Source: Fimbriimonadaceae bacterium | Lineage (GTDB): Bacteria; Armatimonadota; Fimbriimonadia; Fimbriimonadales; Fimbriimonadaceae | DNA length: 64,000 nucleotides | Assembly: GCA_020847855.1 (NCBI GenBank) | Contig: JADLBH010000018.1 | Coordinates: 62,001-126,000 of the forward strand | Direction: 5' to 3' | Shown here: piece after piece, positions 24,465 through 34,513 of the stretch | Numbering within the stretch: position 1 is the first letter of the stretch | How the letters are laid out: every line of letters starts with the position of its first letter | The notes under the pieces: generated by a model | What the model was told of the DNA's origin: nothing | The model's database searches: none | The model's input: only the letters and a program-made list of their open reading frames with translations | Translations under genes and position numbers: made by a program

Positions 24465-27392
24465 TCAGGGGAGGTTGAGGAACTCGTGCAGGTTCATGAC
24501 CGTGCTACTGACGAGCATCCATGCGGCGGACTCGGCGGCCACGTCTTCAGCGGGAGGGGGGTAATCGCCGACCTTCAGCAGTGCTTCAGCTTGGTCGGGC
24601 GCGGCTGAGAACCGGGCCCGATAACGCTCGATCGCGCCAAGAAGTAGCTCCATCTCGTCGGGCTTGGGTTCCCGGCAGAGCGTGGCCTCGAACAACCTGC
24701 AAAGACGATCGTGGTCGCTCGTTCTCTCTTGGGCGAGCCGCTGTCCGAGCACCCTTGCCGATTCGAGGTAGGCATCCTCGTTGAGCGTGAGGAGGGCTTG
24801 CATCGGGGTGTTGGTCCTGGAGCGCCGCACGGTGCACGTCTCGCGCATCGGGGCGTCGAACGTGAGCATGGTAGGGTGCGGGCTCGTGCGCTTCCAGAAC
24901 AAATAGAGACTTCGCCGATAGATCTCAGGCCCAGTGTCCTTGGTGTACTTCGAGGTCGTGCTCTCGAGGAACGCGATCGCCTCCCAGAGCCCTTCGGGCT
25001 GGTATGGCTTGAAACCCTGCCCCCCCTCTGACGTGACGAGCAACCCGCTTGCTTTCAGGGCTTGGTCGCGAATGACCTCCGCATCGAGCCTGAAGGACGG
25101 GCCCCGCGAGAGGAGCCGGTTCTCTGGGTCGGTCAACAGGGCCGCAGGCGAGATCTTGGAGGACTGTCGGAACGCTGCGCTCGTCACCATCAGGCGGTGG
25201 AGGGCCTTGACGTTCCAGCCCGACTTGACGAAACGGACGGCGAGCCAATCCAAGAGGGGTTTGTCCACGGGCCACTCCCCTTGGCTGCCAAAGTCCTCCG
25301 ACGTCTTGACGATCCCCGTTCCAAAGTGCTGTTGCCAGATTCGGTTCACGAAGACCCTGGCTGTGAGAGGGTTCTGCTTCGAGACGAGCCAATGAGCGAG
25401 GCCGAGCCGGTTGTTCGGTTCGCTCGCGGGGAGTTCGCCCAAGAACGTGGGCAGTCCGCGCTTTACCTCTTGTTGAGGTTGGTCGTACTCGCCCCGTCTT
25501 AGAAGATAAGCGGGGACGGTCGGCCCTTCCTCGGCGACAAGCGACCGAGGCACCATGGCGTCAATCTTTCCCTCCTCGGTGACGAGGGCGCGGTAGCGCA
25601 CCGCGGCCGGTGTGTCTGGGCCGGACCCGAGGTAGAGCTTGGTGAGCGCATGGCCGCTAGGATCCTTGGCTTGCTCTTTGGCCGCGTCGCGGGCCTTGGC
25701 CGGTAAGGGGTCTTCGAAGAGGACATAGATACCGTCGGGCCCGCCGCTGTTCACGATCTCGATCAGAAGCTCGTTGGCACCCAGTTTGAGGCTAGTCTCG
25801 ACCGTATCAGGGGGGGCGGTTGCCCCACGAAGCACCTTGTTCTCGTGGACTTTAGCACCGTTGACCCAAACTCTCACACCATCGTCCGAGCTGAGCAGGA
25901 AGGTCTGTTTGCCTTCCTTCTTCGCGGTGAGCACGGTCCGCAAGAAGACGGCGGCGTTCTCTCGCCCCCCAATCCCTTCTTTGACTCTGCCGAGCGGGAC
26001 TTCAATCGGCTTCCACGTCGCATTGGATTCCGCCCCGCCCGGTTCAGGCCCGAGCTCGGAGGCAAAGGCAGTGTCGAAATCCTTAGCCGGGTAGCTCTGC
26101 GAGACTTCCCATGGCCCCGGCGAGGGCGGGTCGCTCTGGAGCGTCTCGGACCAACGTGAAAGGTCAGAAGCCCGGACTGCTTTCAGCAGGGAGATCTGCT
26201 CGTTACGGATCCTTGTGAGCTGTGCGGCTTGCTCCGGCGAGGGCACGGGGAGGACAGGCTCAGGGGTGAGGAGGTTGCCGTCCAGCGGCTTGTCCTTCGT
26301 GCTATTGAAATATGCGTACAGCCGGAAGTAGTCCTCCTGCGTGATGGGGTCGAACTTGTGGCTGTGGCAACGGGCACAACCCACAGTGAGCCCGAGGAAC
26401 ACCGTGCTCGTGGTGTCTACCCGGTCGAAGGTGTTTCGGGCAAACACCTCGGCCTCGATCGCCCCCCCCTCGTTCGTCGTGGGGTTCATTCGGACATAGC
26501 CGGTGGCGAGGCGACTCGCGGTCGTGGGTTTGGGCACGAGGTCTCCCGCGAGTTGCCAGACTGTGAACTTGTCGAAAGGTAGGTTCTCGTTGAAAGCATC
26601 CACCACCCAGTCGCGGTAAGGCCAGACCAAGCGTTCGTTGTCAAGGTGCAGGCCGTGGGTGTCGCCATACCGTACGGCGTCGAGCCAGTACCTCGCAACG
26701 TGCTCGCCATAACGCGGGCTCGCGAGCAGTTGGTCTACGTATCGCTCGTATGCGTCCTTTCGCGTGTCCTGAAGGAAAGTGCGGAGCAACGTTTCGTCGG
26801 GTTGAAGCCCGGTGAGCGAGAGGGCGGCTCGCCGCGCGAGGGTGTGCCGGTCCGCCTCGGGCACGGGTTCAAGGCCGTGCTCGCGCAAACCGGCGAGGAC
26901 GAAGGCGTCCACGGGGTTCCTACCCCACTTCGGCCCTTCGTTCTTCGGCACCTTCGGCTCGACCGGCGGCACGAACGACCAGTGCGGCTTGACTTCGGCA
27001 CCTTGCTCGATCCACGCTCGTAAGACTGCGATCTCCTCCTCGCTCAGCCCCTTCTTCGAGTCGCTCGCGGGGGGCATGCGCGTGGCTTCGTCAGCCGTGA
27101 CCCTGGCGATCAACCAAGACTCGTCCGGCTTGCCTGGGACGACCACCGAATAGCCGCCGCGGTCGCGCGTGAGGTCCTCGGCGAGGTCGAGCCGAAGACC
27201 GTTCGTCTTGGCGATCGCGGCGTCGGGGCCATGGCACTTGAAGCACCGTTGGCTCAGGATCGGCCGAACGTCGCGCCCGTATTCGATCTTTCTCGAAGAC
27301 TTTTGCGGTGCGGGAGCGGGCGGGGCCGCGACCGCAACCACGAGAACCGTCCCTCCAAGAACGGCGAGCAGCGTCCTGGCACGGCCGAGCAT
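24465..27392 (-). CDS. PSCyt1/DUF1549/DUF1553 multidomain cytochrome-type exported protein
   Basis: The 975-residue protein has a signal peptide (MLGRARTLLAVLGGTVLVVAVA) and a haem c domain with the CFKCH attachment site within the first 70 residues (RDVRPILSQRCFKCHGPDA). DUF1549 follows (DAFVLAGLREHGLEP through GCARCHSHKFDPI, a second CxxCH). A PA14-like sandwich lies around residues 480-590 (FLLSSDDGVRVWVNGAKVHEN), then DUF1553 (NRLGLAHWLVSKQNPLTARVFVNRIWQQHFG). Such proteins are paired with DUF1501 proteins and are thought to act on extracellular polysaccharides or other polymers. ATG 27392 is preferred because TAGTCT lies eight bases upstream; ATG 27419 adds nine residues. Confidence 0.92.
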   Translation of the reverse strand: MLGRARTLLAVLGGTVLVVAVAAPPAPAPQKSSRKIEYGRDVRPILSQRCFKCHGPDAAIAKTNGLRLDLAEDLTRDRGGYSVVVPGKPDESWLIARVTADEATRMPPASDSKKGLSEEEIAVLRAWIEQGAEVKPHWSFVPPVEPKVPKNEGPKWGRNPVDAFVLAGLREHGLEPVPEADRHTLARRAALSLTGLQPDETLLRTFLQDTRKDAYERYVDQLLASPRYGEHVARYWLDAVRYGDTHGLHLDNERLVWPYRDWVVDAFNENLPFDKFTVWQLAGDLVPKPTTASRLATGYVRMNPTTNEGGAIEAEVFARNTFDRVDTTSTVFLGLTVGCARCHSHKFDPITQEDYFRLYAYFNSTKDKPLDGNLLTPEPVLPVPSPEQAAQLTRIRNEQISLLKAVRASDLSRWSETLQSDPPSPGPWEVSQSYPAKDFDTAFASELGPEPGGAESNATWKPIEVPLGRVKEGIGGRENAAVFLRTVLTAKKEGKQTFLLSSDDGVRVWVNGAKVHENKVLRGATAPPDTVETSLKLGANELLIEIVNSGGPDGIYVLFEDPLPAKARDAAKEQAKDPSGHALTKLYLGSGPDTPAAVRYRALVTEEGKIDAMVPRSLVAEEGPTVPAYLLRRGEYDQPQQEVKRGLPTFLGELPASEPNNRLGLAHWLVSKQNPLTARVFVNRIWQQHFGTGIVKTSEDFGSQGEWPVDKPLLDWLAVRFVKSGWNVKALHRLMVTSAAFRQSSKISPAALLTDPENRLLSRGPSFRLDAEVIRDQALKASGLLVTSEGGQGFKPYQPEGLWEAIAFLESTTSKYTKDTGPEIYRRSLYLFWKRTSPHPTMLTFDAPMRETCTVRRSRTNTPMQALLTLNEDAYLESARVLGQRLAQERTSDHDRLCRLFEATLCREPKPDEMELLLGAIERYRARFSAAPDQAEALLKVGDYPPPAEDVAAESAAWMLVSSTVMNLHEFLNLP

Positions 27393-27400
27393 CGAGCTAA

Positions 27401-27406
27401 AGACTA
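27401..27406 (-). promoter_or_regulatory. -10 hexamer TAGTCT, leaderless type, DUF1553 gene
   Basis: The hexamer lies eight bases before ATG 27392. Confidence 0.4.
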
Positions 27407-27654
27407 CCCGAAACGGCATCCCGGACGACCTCGCAACGATTCCGGGACTCCCATTCCTCGGACTGTCCAGGTGACCCATTACGACTCCCGCCTCCTCGCA
27501 AGGAAAGGGTCGGGGCGACCGTCCCTGCCCATTCCGATCCCTACCTCGGTGCTCGACTTTGCTGCGGCGGAGCTTTGCAACGCGCAGAACGATCTGACGA
27601 CATGAGGATGGGCGGGTCCGTTGCGCGCTGTTGACAAGGAAGGCGGCGCGTTGA

Positions 27655-27745
27655 AGTCGCGCTCCGGAACCCCCTCCCGGTTCGCTCCGCTCACCGACCT
27701 CCCCCATCGCGCAGGGAGGCGCCACGAGGGAGGTGGCGAGATAGC
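27655..27745. repeat. GC-rich imperfect inverted-repeat element, possible dispersed repeat
   Basis: Arms CTCACCGACCTCCC (27689-27702) and GGGAGGTGGCGAG (27728-27740) pair over most of their length, with a further AGGGAGG copy in the loop. The minus strand, if translated, would give GEVGERSEPGGG, a peptide I associate with dispersed palindromic repeats in other bacteria. Only one copy is seen in this window, so the repeat status is inferred. Confidence 0.45.
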
Positions 27746-27849
27746 ACCGGAGAGGGGTACTTGGTATGGCTTGGAGATTAGGGCCGCGCGCGAAAGGAGC
27801 GCGGGTGCGTCGTTGTATCCGTCTTGACGAGAGGCTGACCACCGCCTAG

Positions 27850-29400
<1,551 letters not shown>

Positions 29401-29421
29401 TTCCGTCCGCCGTACTTCCCG

Positions 29422-29460
29422 GGCCCGCAAGGCACGCGCCTTGCGGGCCTCTTTCGTTTC
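29422..29460 (+). terminator. Rho-independent terminator after atpD
   Basis: A perfect 12-base stem, GGCCCGCAAGGC with GCCTTGCGGGCC around an ACGC loop (29422-29449), is followed by TCTTTCGTTT. This ends the atpD transcript as a monocistronic unit. Confidence 0.9.
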
Positions 29461-29467
29461 GCGGTAC

Positions 29468-29473
29468 TACAAT
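29468..29473 (+). promoter_or_regulatory. -10 hexamer TACAAT before the 146-aa gene
   Basis: The hexamer lies ten bases before ATG 29484, just after the atpD terminator, giving a leader of a few bases at most. Confidence 0.45.
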
Positions 29474-29483
29474 CTCCTCAACG

Positions 29484-29924
29484 ATGGAAGGGCTGGCTGG
29501 CAAGCGAGTGCTGGAGGCGGTCGAGGCGATGGTCGCTAAGTACCCGCAAGTCGTCGTGAGCCGCAACGAGCGGGGTCTCACCCTTACTGGCTCGCCCGGT
29601 GGCTTCGACATCAAAGTGACCGACGACGGGCACGAAGGGACGGTTTGGACGGGGATCTGGCACGACCACTTGGACGACCCCGAACAAGCGGCCCATCTTG
29701 TCGCTTGGCTCCTCTCGCCACGGGCGCGGGTGACCGAGAAGTGCAGAGCGGGCAAGGTCACGTTCACATCGCTCCACCTCATGGGGAATGACGGGACATG
29801 GAACCTCTACTCTCATGTGGGGAGGCTTACACTCGCGTTCGGTCAAAAGACGACGCGGGTGACTTCGAACTCGGTGATCGCACCGGAGGACGTACCGCAA
29901 ACGAACCGCCCCGACGCGCCCTAG
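29484..29924 (+). CDS. Hypothetical protein, 146 aa
   Basis: A soluble protein without signal or membrane segments. The N-terminus is helical (LAGKRVLEAVEAMVAKYP), followed by strands (VVVSRNERGLTLTG, FDIKVTDDGHEGTVWTGIWHDHLDDPEQAA). I recognise no family. Two Trp-rich, acidic stretches may form a small binding domain. The longer upstream reading to 29346 overlaps the atpD terminator and is rejected; the start at 29484 sits ten bases after TACAAT. Codon use is typical of the window. Confidence 0.65.
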   Translation: MEGLAGKRVLEAVEAMVAKYPQVVVSRNERGLTLTGSPGGFDIKVTDDGHEGTVWTGIWHDHLDDPEQAAHLVAWLLSPRARVTEKCRAGKVTFTSLHLMGNDGTWNLYSHVGRLTLAFGQKTTRVTSNSVIAPEDVPQTNRPDAP

Positions 29925-29945
29925 CAAGGTGGTTAGCCTGCCAGC

Positions 29946-30893
29946 TTAGTTGCGCTCGAAGCCAATTTGGTTGTACTCGGCGCGGAACCCGAGTTCCACG
30001 TTGAGCCCGAACATCGGATTGTTCTCCTCGTTGTCGGTGCCAAGTCTCCGAACCCCGGACCGTTGCGCGTTTCCGATGCTATGCACTTTGAGCGCGGCCG
30101 CGATGCCTCTCCGGCGATGGGTGCGCACGACCCCGGTGAGCCCGGTGGTCGCGAGCGAGGGGTTCACCTCGTTGCGGAAGAACATCGTCTCCCCGACCGG
30201 CTCGCCGCCCTCGAGCGCCACCATGGTTGTCGGCCAGTGCCTCTCCTCGGTGAGGATCATCTTGATCCACTTCGGCAGCGGGATGCCCTTCCAGTCATAG
30301 GGCAAGGGGACGTCCTTCATGATCGTCTCGTCGAGTTTCCAGAGGGGCTCGTACGCGGCCTCGCCGCGCTCGGCAATCAATTCGGCGTAGGACTTGAACT
30401 CGATTCCCGAACCAAGGCACTTGTCCACGGTCGGTTGCCACTTTTCCATAGGGAAGCCGGCCACGTCGAGAAAGCTCACAGGGTTTCGCTGCGTCTCTTG
30501 AAATCCTTGGGAGAGGAGCCATGCGATCCGTTCGGGGTAGCGCTCGTCCGACCAGGTACTCAAGGTTTTGGCACCGTCTGCGGTCGCGAGTTCGATCGCC
30601 CTGCTCATTCCCAGGGGAAAGCAGTCCGGTGACATGCGTGGGGCCTTGCACCGAACGTCGAACAAATCGGGCGAGTCGCTCCAGAACATCTGGATCGCTC
30701 GAATGTGGGCAACGGGTCGGCCGTCCACTTCCATGATCTCCCGGTGGCGCGGGGTGCCTTCCGGCACGACGACTTCGCTGTCTCGGATTTCCCTGCTCGT
30801 GGTGGGCTGGTCTGGGTCGTAGAGGCTGCTGAGGGAAGCGCAGACGTCATAGTCTGCGTCCGTCACAGCCGGACGGAAGCTCGGTGGAATCAT
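29946..30893 (-). CDS. GNAT-family N-acetyltransferase, two-domain type
   Basis: The 315-residue cytoplasmic protein has two GNAT-like halves. The C-terminal half carries the acetyl-CoA loop region (TGVVRTHRRRGIAAALKVHSI, then GVRRLGTDNEENNPMFGLNVELGFR), a classical GNAT end with N-to-L-G-F pattern. The N-terminal half (FRPAVTDADYDVCASL, then GRPVAHIRAIQMF) looks like a degenerate copy. The substrate is unknown. ATG 30893 has TACGAT exactly six bases upstream; the longer reading to 31076 runs into the divergent dioxygenase gene and is a shadow. Confidence 0.82.
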   Translation of the reverse strand: MIPPSFRPAVTDADYDVCASLSSLYDPDQPTTSREIRDSEVVVPEGTPRHREIMEVDGRPVAHIRAIQMFWSDSPDLFDVRCKAPRMSPDCFPLGMSRAIELATADGAKTLSTWSDERYPERIAWLLSQGFQETQRNPVSFLDVAGFPMEKWQPTVDKCLGSGIEFKSYAELIAERGEAAYEPLWKLDETIMKDVPLPYDWKGIPLPKWIKMILTEERHWPTTMVALEGGEPVGETMFFRNEVNPSLATTGLTGVVRTHRRRGIAAALKVHSIGNAQRSGVRRLGTDNEENNPMFGLNVELGFRAEYNQIGFERN

Positions 30894-30899
30894 CGCGCG

Positions 30900-30905
30900 A
30901 TCGTA
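30900..30905 (-). promoter_or_regulatory. -10 hexamer TACGAT, leaderless type, GNAT gene
   Basis: Six bases separate the hexamer from ATG 30893. There is no SD. Confidence 0.5.
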
Positions 30906-30945
30906 CCTGCGGAACCTTTTGGGCCCATCGCGGCGTATGCGGTGC

Positions 30946-31542
30946 ATGGGCAACCACAAGGGAGTTTCTCGAAGGCGACTGTTGAAGGCTGCGGCCGGTG
31001 CGCCTTTCGTTGCCTCGCTCGCGCCGTTGGCGGCGATGGCGGGCACGCTGGAGCCGACCCCGGAGATCCCGGACAACGACGACCCGACCCCATCGCAGAC
31101 TGAAGGGCCGTACTATAAGCGAAACTCGCCGGAGAAGGCTAACCTTATGGTTGAGGGCGTGTCGGGCACCGGCCTGATCGTATCGGGCAAGGTGGTGGAC
31201 ACCCAAGGCAAGCCGATCGCCAAGGCGCTCGTGGACGTGTGGCACTGCGACCCCAAGGGCGACTACGACAACAAGGGCTTCAAGTTCCGGGGGCACGTCT
31301 TTGCGGACGAGGAAGGCAAGTACCAGTTCGAGACCGTGGTGCCGGGGCTGTACCCTGGCCGCACCCGTCACATCCACGTCCGAGTACAGGCGCCGAACGG
31401 CAAGCCCCTCACGACGCAGCTGTACTTCCCGAACGATCCCGGCAACGCACGAGACGGCATCTATGACAAGCGGCTCCTGATGACGATGGGGACGGAAGGC
31501 GAGAAGAAGACCGGGACGTTCGACTTCGTCCTGCGAGCCTAG
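30946..31542 (+). CDS. Intradiol ring-cleavage dioxygenase-like protein with Tat signal
   Basis: Intradiol dioxygenases use Fe(III) held by two Tyr and two His to open catechol rings. The 198-residue protein begins with a Tat motif (SRRRLLKAAAGAPF). It shows TEGPYYKRNSPEK (first Tyr ligand region), LVDVWHCDPKGDYDN, and LYPGRTRHIHVRVQ with the second Tyr and both His. All four metal ligands seem present. Exported members are common in bacteria and may act on lignin-like or humic aromatics. The start is either ATG 30946 or 30937. The stop shares CTAG with apbE. Confidence 0.88.
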   Translation: MGNHKGVSRRRLLKAAAGAPFVASLAPLAAMAGTLEPTPEIPDNDDPTPSQTEGPYYKRNSPEKANLMVEGVSGTGLIVSGKVVDTQGKPIAKALVDVWHCDPKGDYDNKGFKFRGHVFADEEGKYQFETVVPGLYPGRTRHIHVRVQAPNGKPLTTQLYFPNDPGNARDGIYDKRLLMTMGTEGEKKTGTFDFVLRA

Positions 31543-32441
31543 CGTCGGCTTACGGCCCAGCACCGCACGCCGAACTGGTCTGCGATGCGCTCGCACGAGT
31601 CTGGCCCAAGGATGCAGATGGCGGTCGCGAGCGGGTCGCTCAGTTCCCCGTGCCTTGCGATGACCGTTGCCTGCACCCTGGTCGTACACCCGAGGCCGGT
31701 CCGCGGGTCCACGATGTGACTGTACCGAACGCCACCGATCTCGACGAACTGCTCGGTGTCTCCCGAAGTGGAGACGGCGCAGTTCGAGACCTCGATCGTG
31801 CCCTGGCCGACGTGTTCCAGGGAGACCGTCCAGCCTGAACGGCCAGGAGGCGGCTCGGAGACGGTGATGTCGCCCCCCGCCTCGACGAGAGTACTGAACA
31901 CTCCCCGGGCCTGGATCGCAAGGAGGGCCTGGTCGCACGCATAGCCTTTGGCAATCCCTCCCAGGTCTACTCGGGTGCCGGGCACGATGGTCACGGTTTG
32001 CGCGGTTCGATCCGCAAAGACCCTTCGGTATCCAACCAAGCTGCGCGCCCCCTCGATCTCTTCTCTAGGCGCGAGCGCGGAGGTTCGCCGAGACTCCCGC
32101 CACAACCGGACGAGCGGGCCAGCCGTCACGTCGAACGTGCCCTCCGTGAGGACAGAGACGCGCCGAGCGATCGCCAGTACTTCCACCATCTCCGGTGGCG
32201 CGGGTTGCGGTGTTCCGTCCGCTGCCGCGAGAATCTTGTTCAAGGTGCTGTCCGCACGGTAGTCGCTGAACATCGTATCGAGCTCGGCGAACCGGGCGAA
32301 GCCTGCGCGGGCTGCGTCCTCGGCCTGCTCTGGCGAGCTAGAGAAGAGCACGATGCGTACCGCCATCCCCATGTGGGCTTGCGTGAACTCGTATCGTTCC
32401 ATGGCGGGTTGGGTCAGGGCCAGCGCGAGCGCCAGGGTCAC
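31539..32441 (-). CDS. apbE: FAD:protein FMN transferase
   Basis: ApbE attaches FMN covalently to Thr residues of exported redox proteins such as NqrB/C and RnfG/D. The 300-residue protein has a signal-like N-terminus. Its motifs in order are FDVTAGPLVRLW, VDLGGIAKGYACDQ, VEAGGDI, AVSTSGD and YSHIVDPRTG, all ApbE signatures. No NQR, RNF or other flavinylation target is in the window. The start is GTG 32441 with TAGAAT six bases upstream. Convergent with the intradiol dioxygenase and sharing its stop palindrome. Confidence 0.94.
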   Translation of the reverse strand: MTLALALALTQPAMERYEFTQAHMGMAVRIVLFSSSPEQAEDAARAGFARFAELDTMFSDYRADSTLNKILAAADGTPQPAPPEMVEVLAIARRVSVLTEGTFDVTAGPLVRLWRESRRTSALAPREEIEGARSLVGYRRVFADRTAQTVTIVPGTRVDLGGIAKGYACDQALLAIQARGVFSTLVEAGGDITVSEPPPGRSGWTVSLEHVGQGTIEVSNCAVSTSGDTEQFVEIGGVRYSHIVDPRTGLGCTTRVQATVIARHGELSDPLATAICILGPDSCERIADQFGVRCWAVSRR

Positions 32442-32447
32442 CGGGCC

Positions 32448-32453
32448 ATTCTA
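32448..32453 (-). promoter_or_regulatory. -10 hexamer TAGAAT, leaderless type, apbE
   Basis: Six bases separate it from GTG 32441. Confidence 0.5.
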
Positions 32454-32505
32454 CGCCTTGCGGGTAACTTTCCCTCGCCCCATACCTCTACAAAGGGACC
32501 CGGCG

Positions 32506-33231
32506 ATGATCACGAGCATTCTCCTTTGGACGGCGATGAGCCAAGACGGCGGGTACACCGAGAAGCTCCCCAAGAACCTAGTCGAGTTCGAAATGGTCAG
32601 ACTTCCGGACAGTGCCGCCCTGGGAGTCGAGGGGTTGTGGGCGATGAAGACCGAGGTCACGTTCGATCTCTTCGAGATCTGGTTTCTACGTTCCGACCTG
32701 ACCGAGCACGAGGAGGTCACGGGTGTGGACGCATCGAGCCGCCCTTCCAAGCCCTACGGTGCGATCTTCATCGGTCACGCCATGAAGGGCACGCCTGCGA
32801 TCTGCGTGACCCACGAGTCGGCAGTTCTCTTCGCCGCATGGCTTTCTCAAAAGACGGGCAAGCACTACCGACTGCCGACGGTTGCGGAATGGGACTACCT
32901 CGCTCGGGCCGGCGCCGAAAAGGACCCGTCCCCGATCGAGGACTACGCTTGGATCTGGGCGAACGCGGACGACGCGATCCAGCGGGTGGGCAAGCTCGAA
33001 CCGAACGCATGGGGGATCCATGACTGCTTGGGCAACGTCGCCGAATGGGCCGAGTCGCCTGACGGCCCGGTGGTGTGCGGGGGCTCGTTCCGCGACAAGG
33101 CAGTCTCCTTCCAATCGCGCGAGAAACAGACTCCGGCATGGAGCGAGGCCGACCCGCAGGACCCGAAGAGCCGATGGTGGCTTTCGAACGGACAGCACGT
33201 CGGATTCCGTCTCGTCCGCTCGCAGAAGTAG
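32506..33231 (+). CDS. FGE-sulfatase (SUMF1-type) domain protein
   Basis: The 241-residue protein shows the formylglycine-generating-enzyme fold: SAVLFAAWLSQKTGKHYRLPTVAEWDYLARAGAE, then HDCLGNVAEWAESPDGPVVCGGSF and NGQHVGFRLVRSQK at the end. In bacteria this fold is mostly a C-type-lectin-like ligand domain rather than a real formylglycine-generating enzyme. The paired catalytic cysteines of true FGE are not convincingly present. The N-terminus (MITSILLWTAMSQDGGY) may be a weak signal peptide. ATG 32506 has AAGGGA upstream. Confidence 0.88.
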   Translation: MITSILLWTAMSQDGGYTEKLPKNLVEFEMVRLPDSAALGVEGLWAMKTEVTFDLFEIWFLRSDLTEHEEVTGVDASSRPSKPYGAIFIGHAMKGTPAICVTHESAVLFAAWLSQKTGKHYRLPTVAEWDYLARAGAEKDPSPIEDYAWIWANADDAIQRVGKLEPNAWGIHDCLGNVAEWAESPDGPVVCGGSFRDKAVSFQSREKQTPAWSEADPQDPKSRWWLSNGQHVGFRLVRSQK

Positions 33232-33267
33232 CCGCGAAAGTGCCAGACTAGGACGGAGGTATCGGAA

Positions 33268-34512
33268 ATGGTATCCAGACGAGGGTTTATGGCGACGGTG
33301 GCAGGCACAGGGGCGGCGGTGGCCGCGAAGGGTGCATTCGGTTTCTTTGAGGGCCAAGACACCCTCAAGGTGGGTTTGATCGGTTGCGGCGGGCGCGGGA
33401 GCGGTGCCGCGAGGGACTCGTTCGAGTCCGCACCAGGGATGGTGCTATGGTCCATGGGCGATGTTTTCGCGGATCGCCTCGAAGGCTCCAAGAAGGCCCT
33501 GAAGGACGCCCTGGGCGGTTCGTACCAGGTCACGGACGATCGCTCCTTCACAGGGTTTGACGCCTACAAGGCGGTGATCGCGAGTGGGGTGGACATCGTG
33601 ATCCTCACGACCCCTCCGGGGTTCCGGCCCCTGCATTTGGAGGCCGCGGTGGATGCTGGAAAGCACGTTTTCATGGAGAAGCCGGTCGCCGTGGACGCTC
33701 CGGGCATTCGCTCGGTGATCGCTTCCGGGGCAAAGGCCGAAGAGAAGGGTCTGTGCATCGTTGCGGGCACGCAGCGCCGCGACGACCCCGCCTATATGGA
33801 GTGCGTGAAGCGGATCCACGACGGTCAGATCGGCGACGTGACCGCGATGTACTGCTATTGGAACCAGGGCGGGCTTTGGATGCATCCACGCCAGGAGGGA
33901 TGGAGCGACGTGGAGTGGCAGCTTCGAAACTGGCTCTACTTTACTGCCCTCTCGGGAGATCACATTTGCGAGCAGCACATCCACAACATTGACGTGTGCA
34001 ACTGGGTTCAGCAGGCTCACCCTGTCAAGGCGATGGGCGTGGGCGGGAGACAGGTGCGCACGGACCCTGCCTACGGGCACATCTTCGACCACTTCGCCAT
34101 CGAGTTCGAGTATGAGAACGGGGTTCGGCTCCTCTCCATGTGTCGGCAGATTGACGGGACTGCCGGCCGCGTGAACGAGCACGTGGTCGGCACTCGGGGC
34201 ACCTCGAACTGCGCCACTGCCATCAAGGGTGCGTCGGCTTGGCGTTGGGAGGGCGAGCGGCCCAGCCCGTATGTGCAGGAGCACAAGCGCTTGGTGACGG
34301 CGATCCGCGGAGGGAAGAAGGTGAACGACGCGAAGCGAGTGGCCGAGTCCACGATGTCTGCGATCATGGGGCGGATGGCCGCCTACACGGGCCTCGAGGT
34401 CGAATGGGACGAGGCCATGAGCTCGGACATCTCCCTCCTCGGCGACGTTCACGGGTTTGGCACGATGGCGGTACCTGCCGTGGCGATGCCGGGCACGACG
34501 AAGGCTTGGTGA
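33268..34512 (+). CDS. Gfo/Idh/MocA family oxidoreductase with Tat-type signal
   Basis: The 414-residue protein begins MVSRRGFMATVAGTGAAVAAKG, a twin-arginine signal, followed by a Rossmann domain (LKVGLIGCGGRGSGAARDSF). The conserved HVFMEKPVAVDAPG carries the EKP motif, and the C-terminal alpha/beta domain has ICEQHIHNIDVCNWV with the catalytic-type His/Asp region. Such exported members act as NAD-dependent sugar or inositol dehydrogenases, or as NAD-cycling glycosidases. It is followed one base later by a sugar-isomerase-like gene, also with a Tat signal, so the pair likely works on one carbohydrate outside the cytoplasm. GGAGG precedes ATG 33268. Confidence 0.9.
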   Translation: MVSRRGFMATVAGTGAAVAAKGAFGFFEGQDTLKVGLIGCGGRGSGAARDSFESAPGMVLWSMGDVFADRLEGSKKALKDALGGSYQVTDDRSFTGFDAYKAVIASGVDIVILTTPPGFRPLHLEAAVDAGKHVFMEKPVAVDAPGIRSVIASGAKAEEKGLCIVAGTQRRDDPAYMECVKRIHDGQIGDVTAMYCYWNQGGLWMHPRQEGWSDVEWQLRNWLYFTALSGDHICEQHIHNIDVCNWVQQAHPVKAMGVGGRQVRTDPAYGHIFDHFAIEFEYENGVRLLSMCRQIDGTAGRVNEHVVGTRGTSNCATAIKGASAWRWEGERPSPYVQEHKRLVTAIRGGKKVNDAKRVAESTMSAIMGRMAAYTGLEVEWDEAMSSDISLLGDVHGFGTMAVPAVAMPGTTKAW

Positions 34513-34513
34513 G

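Noticed and set aside
27621-27827. Short plus-strand open frame in the intergenic gap
   Set aside because: It is a translation of the inverted-repeat element with atypical composition and no start signals.
24465-27842. A 1125-residue reading of the DUF1553 protein
   Set aside because: The signal peptide begins at 27392; the extra N-terminal part runs through the inverted-repeat element.
32506-33231. True formylglycine-generating enzyme
   Set aside because: The FGE fold is present but the paired catalytic cysteines are not, so only a fold-level name is given.
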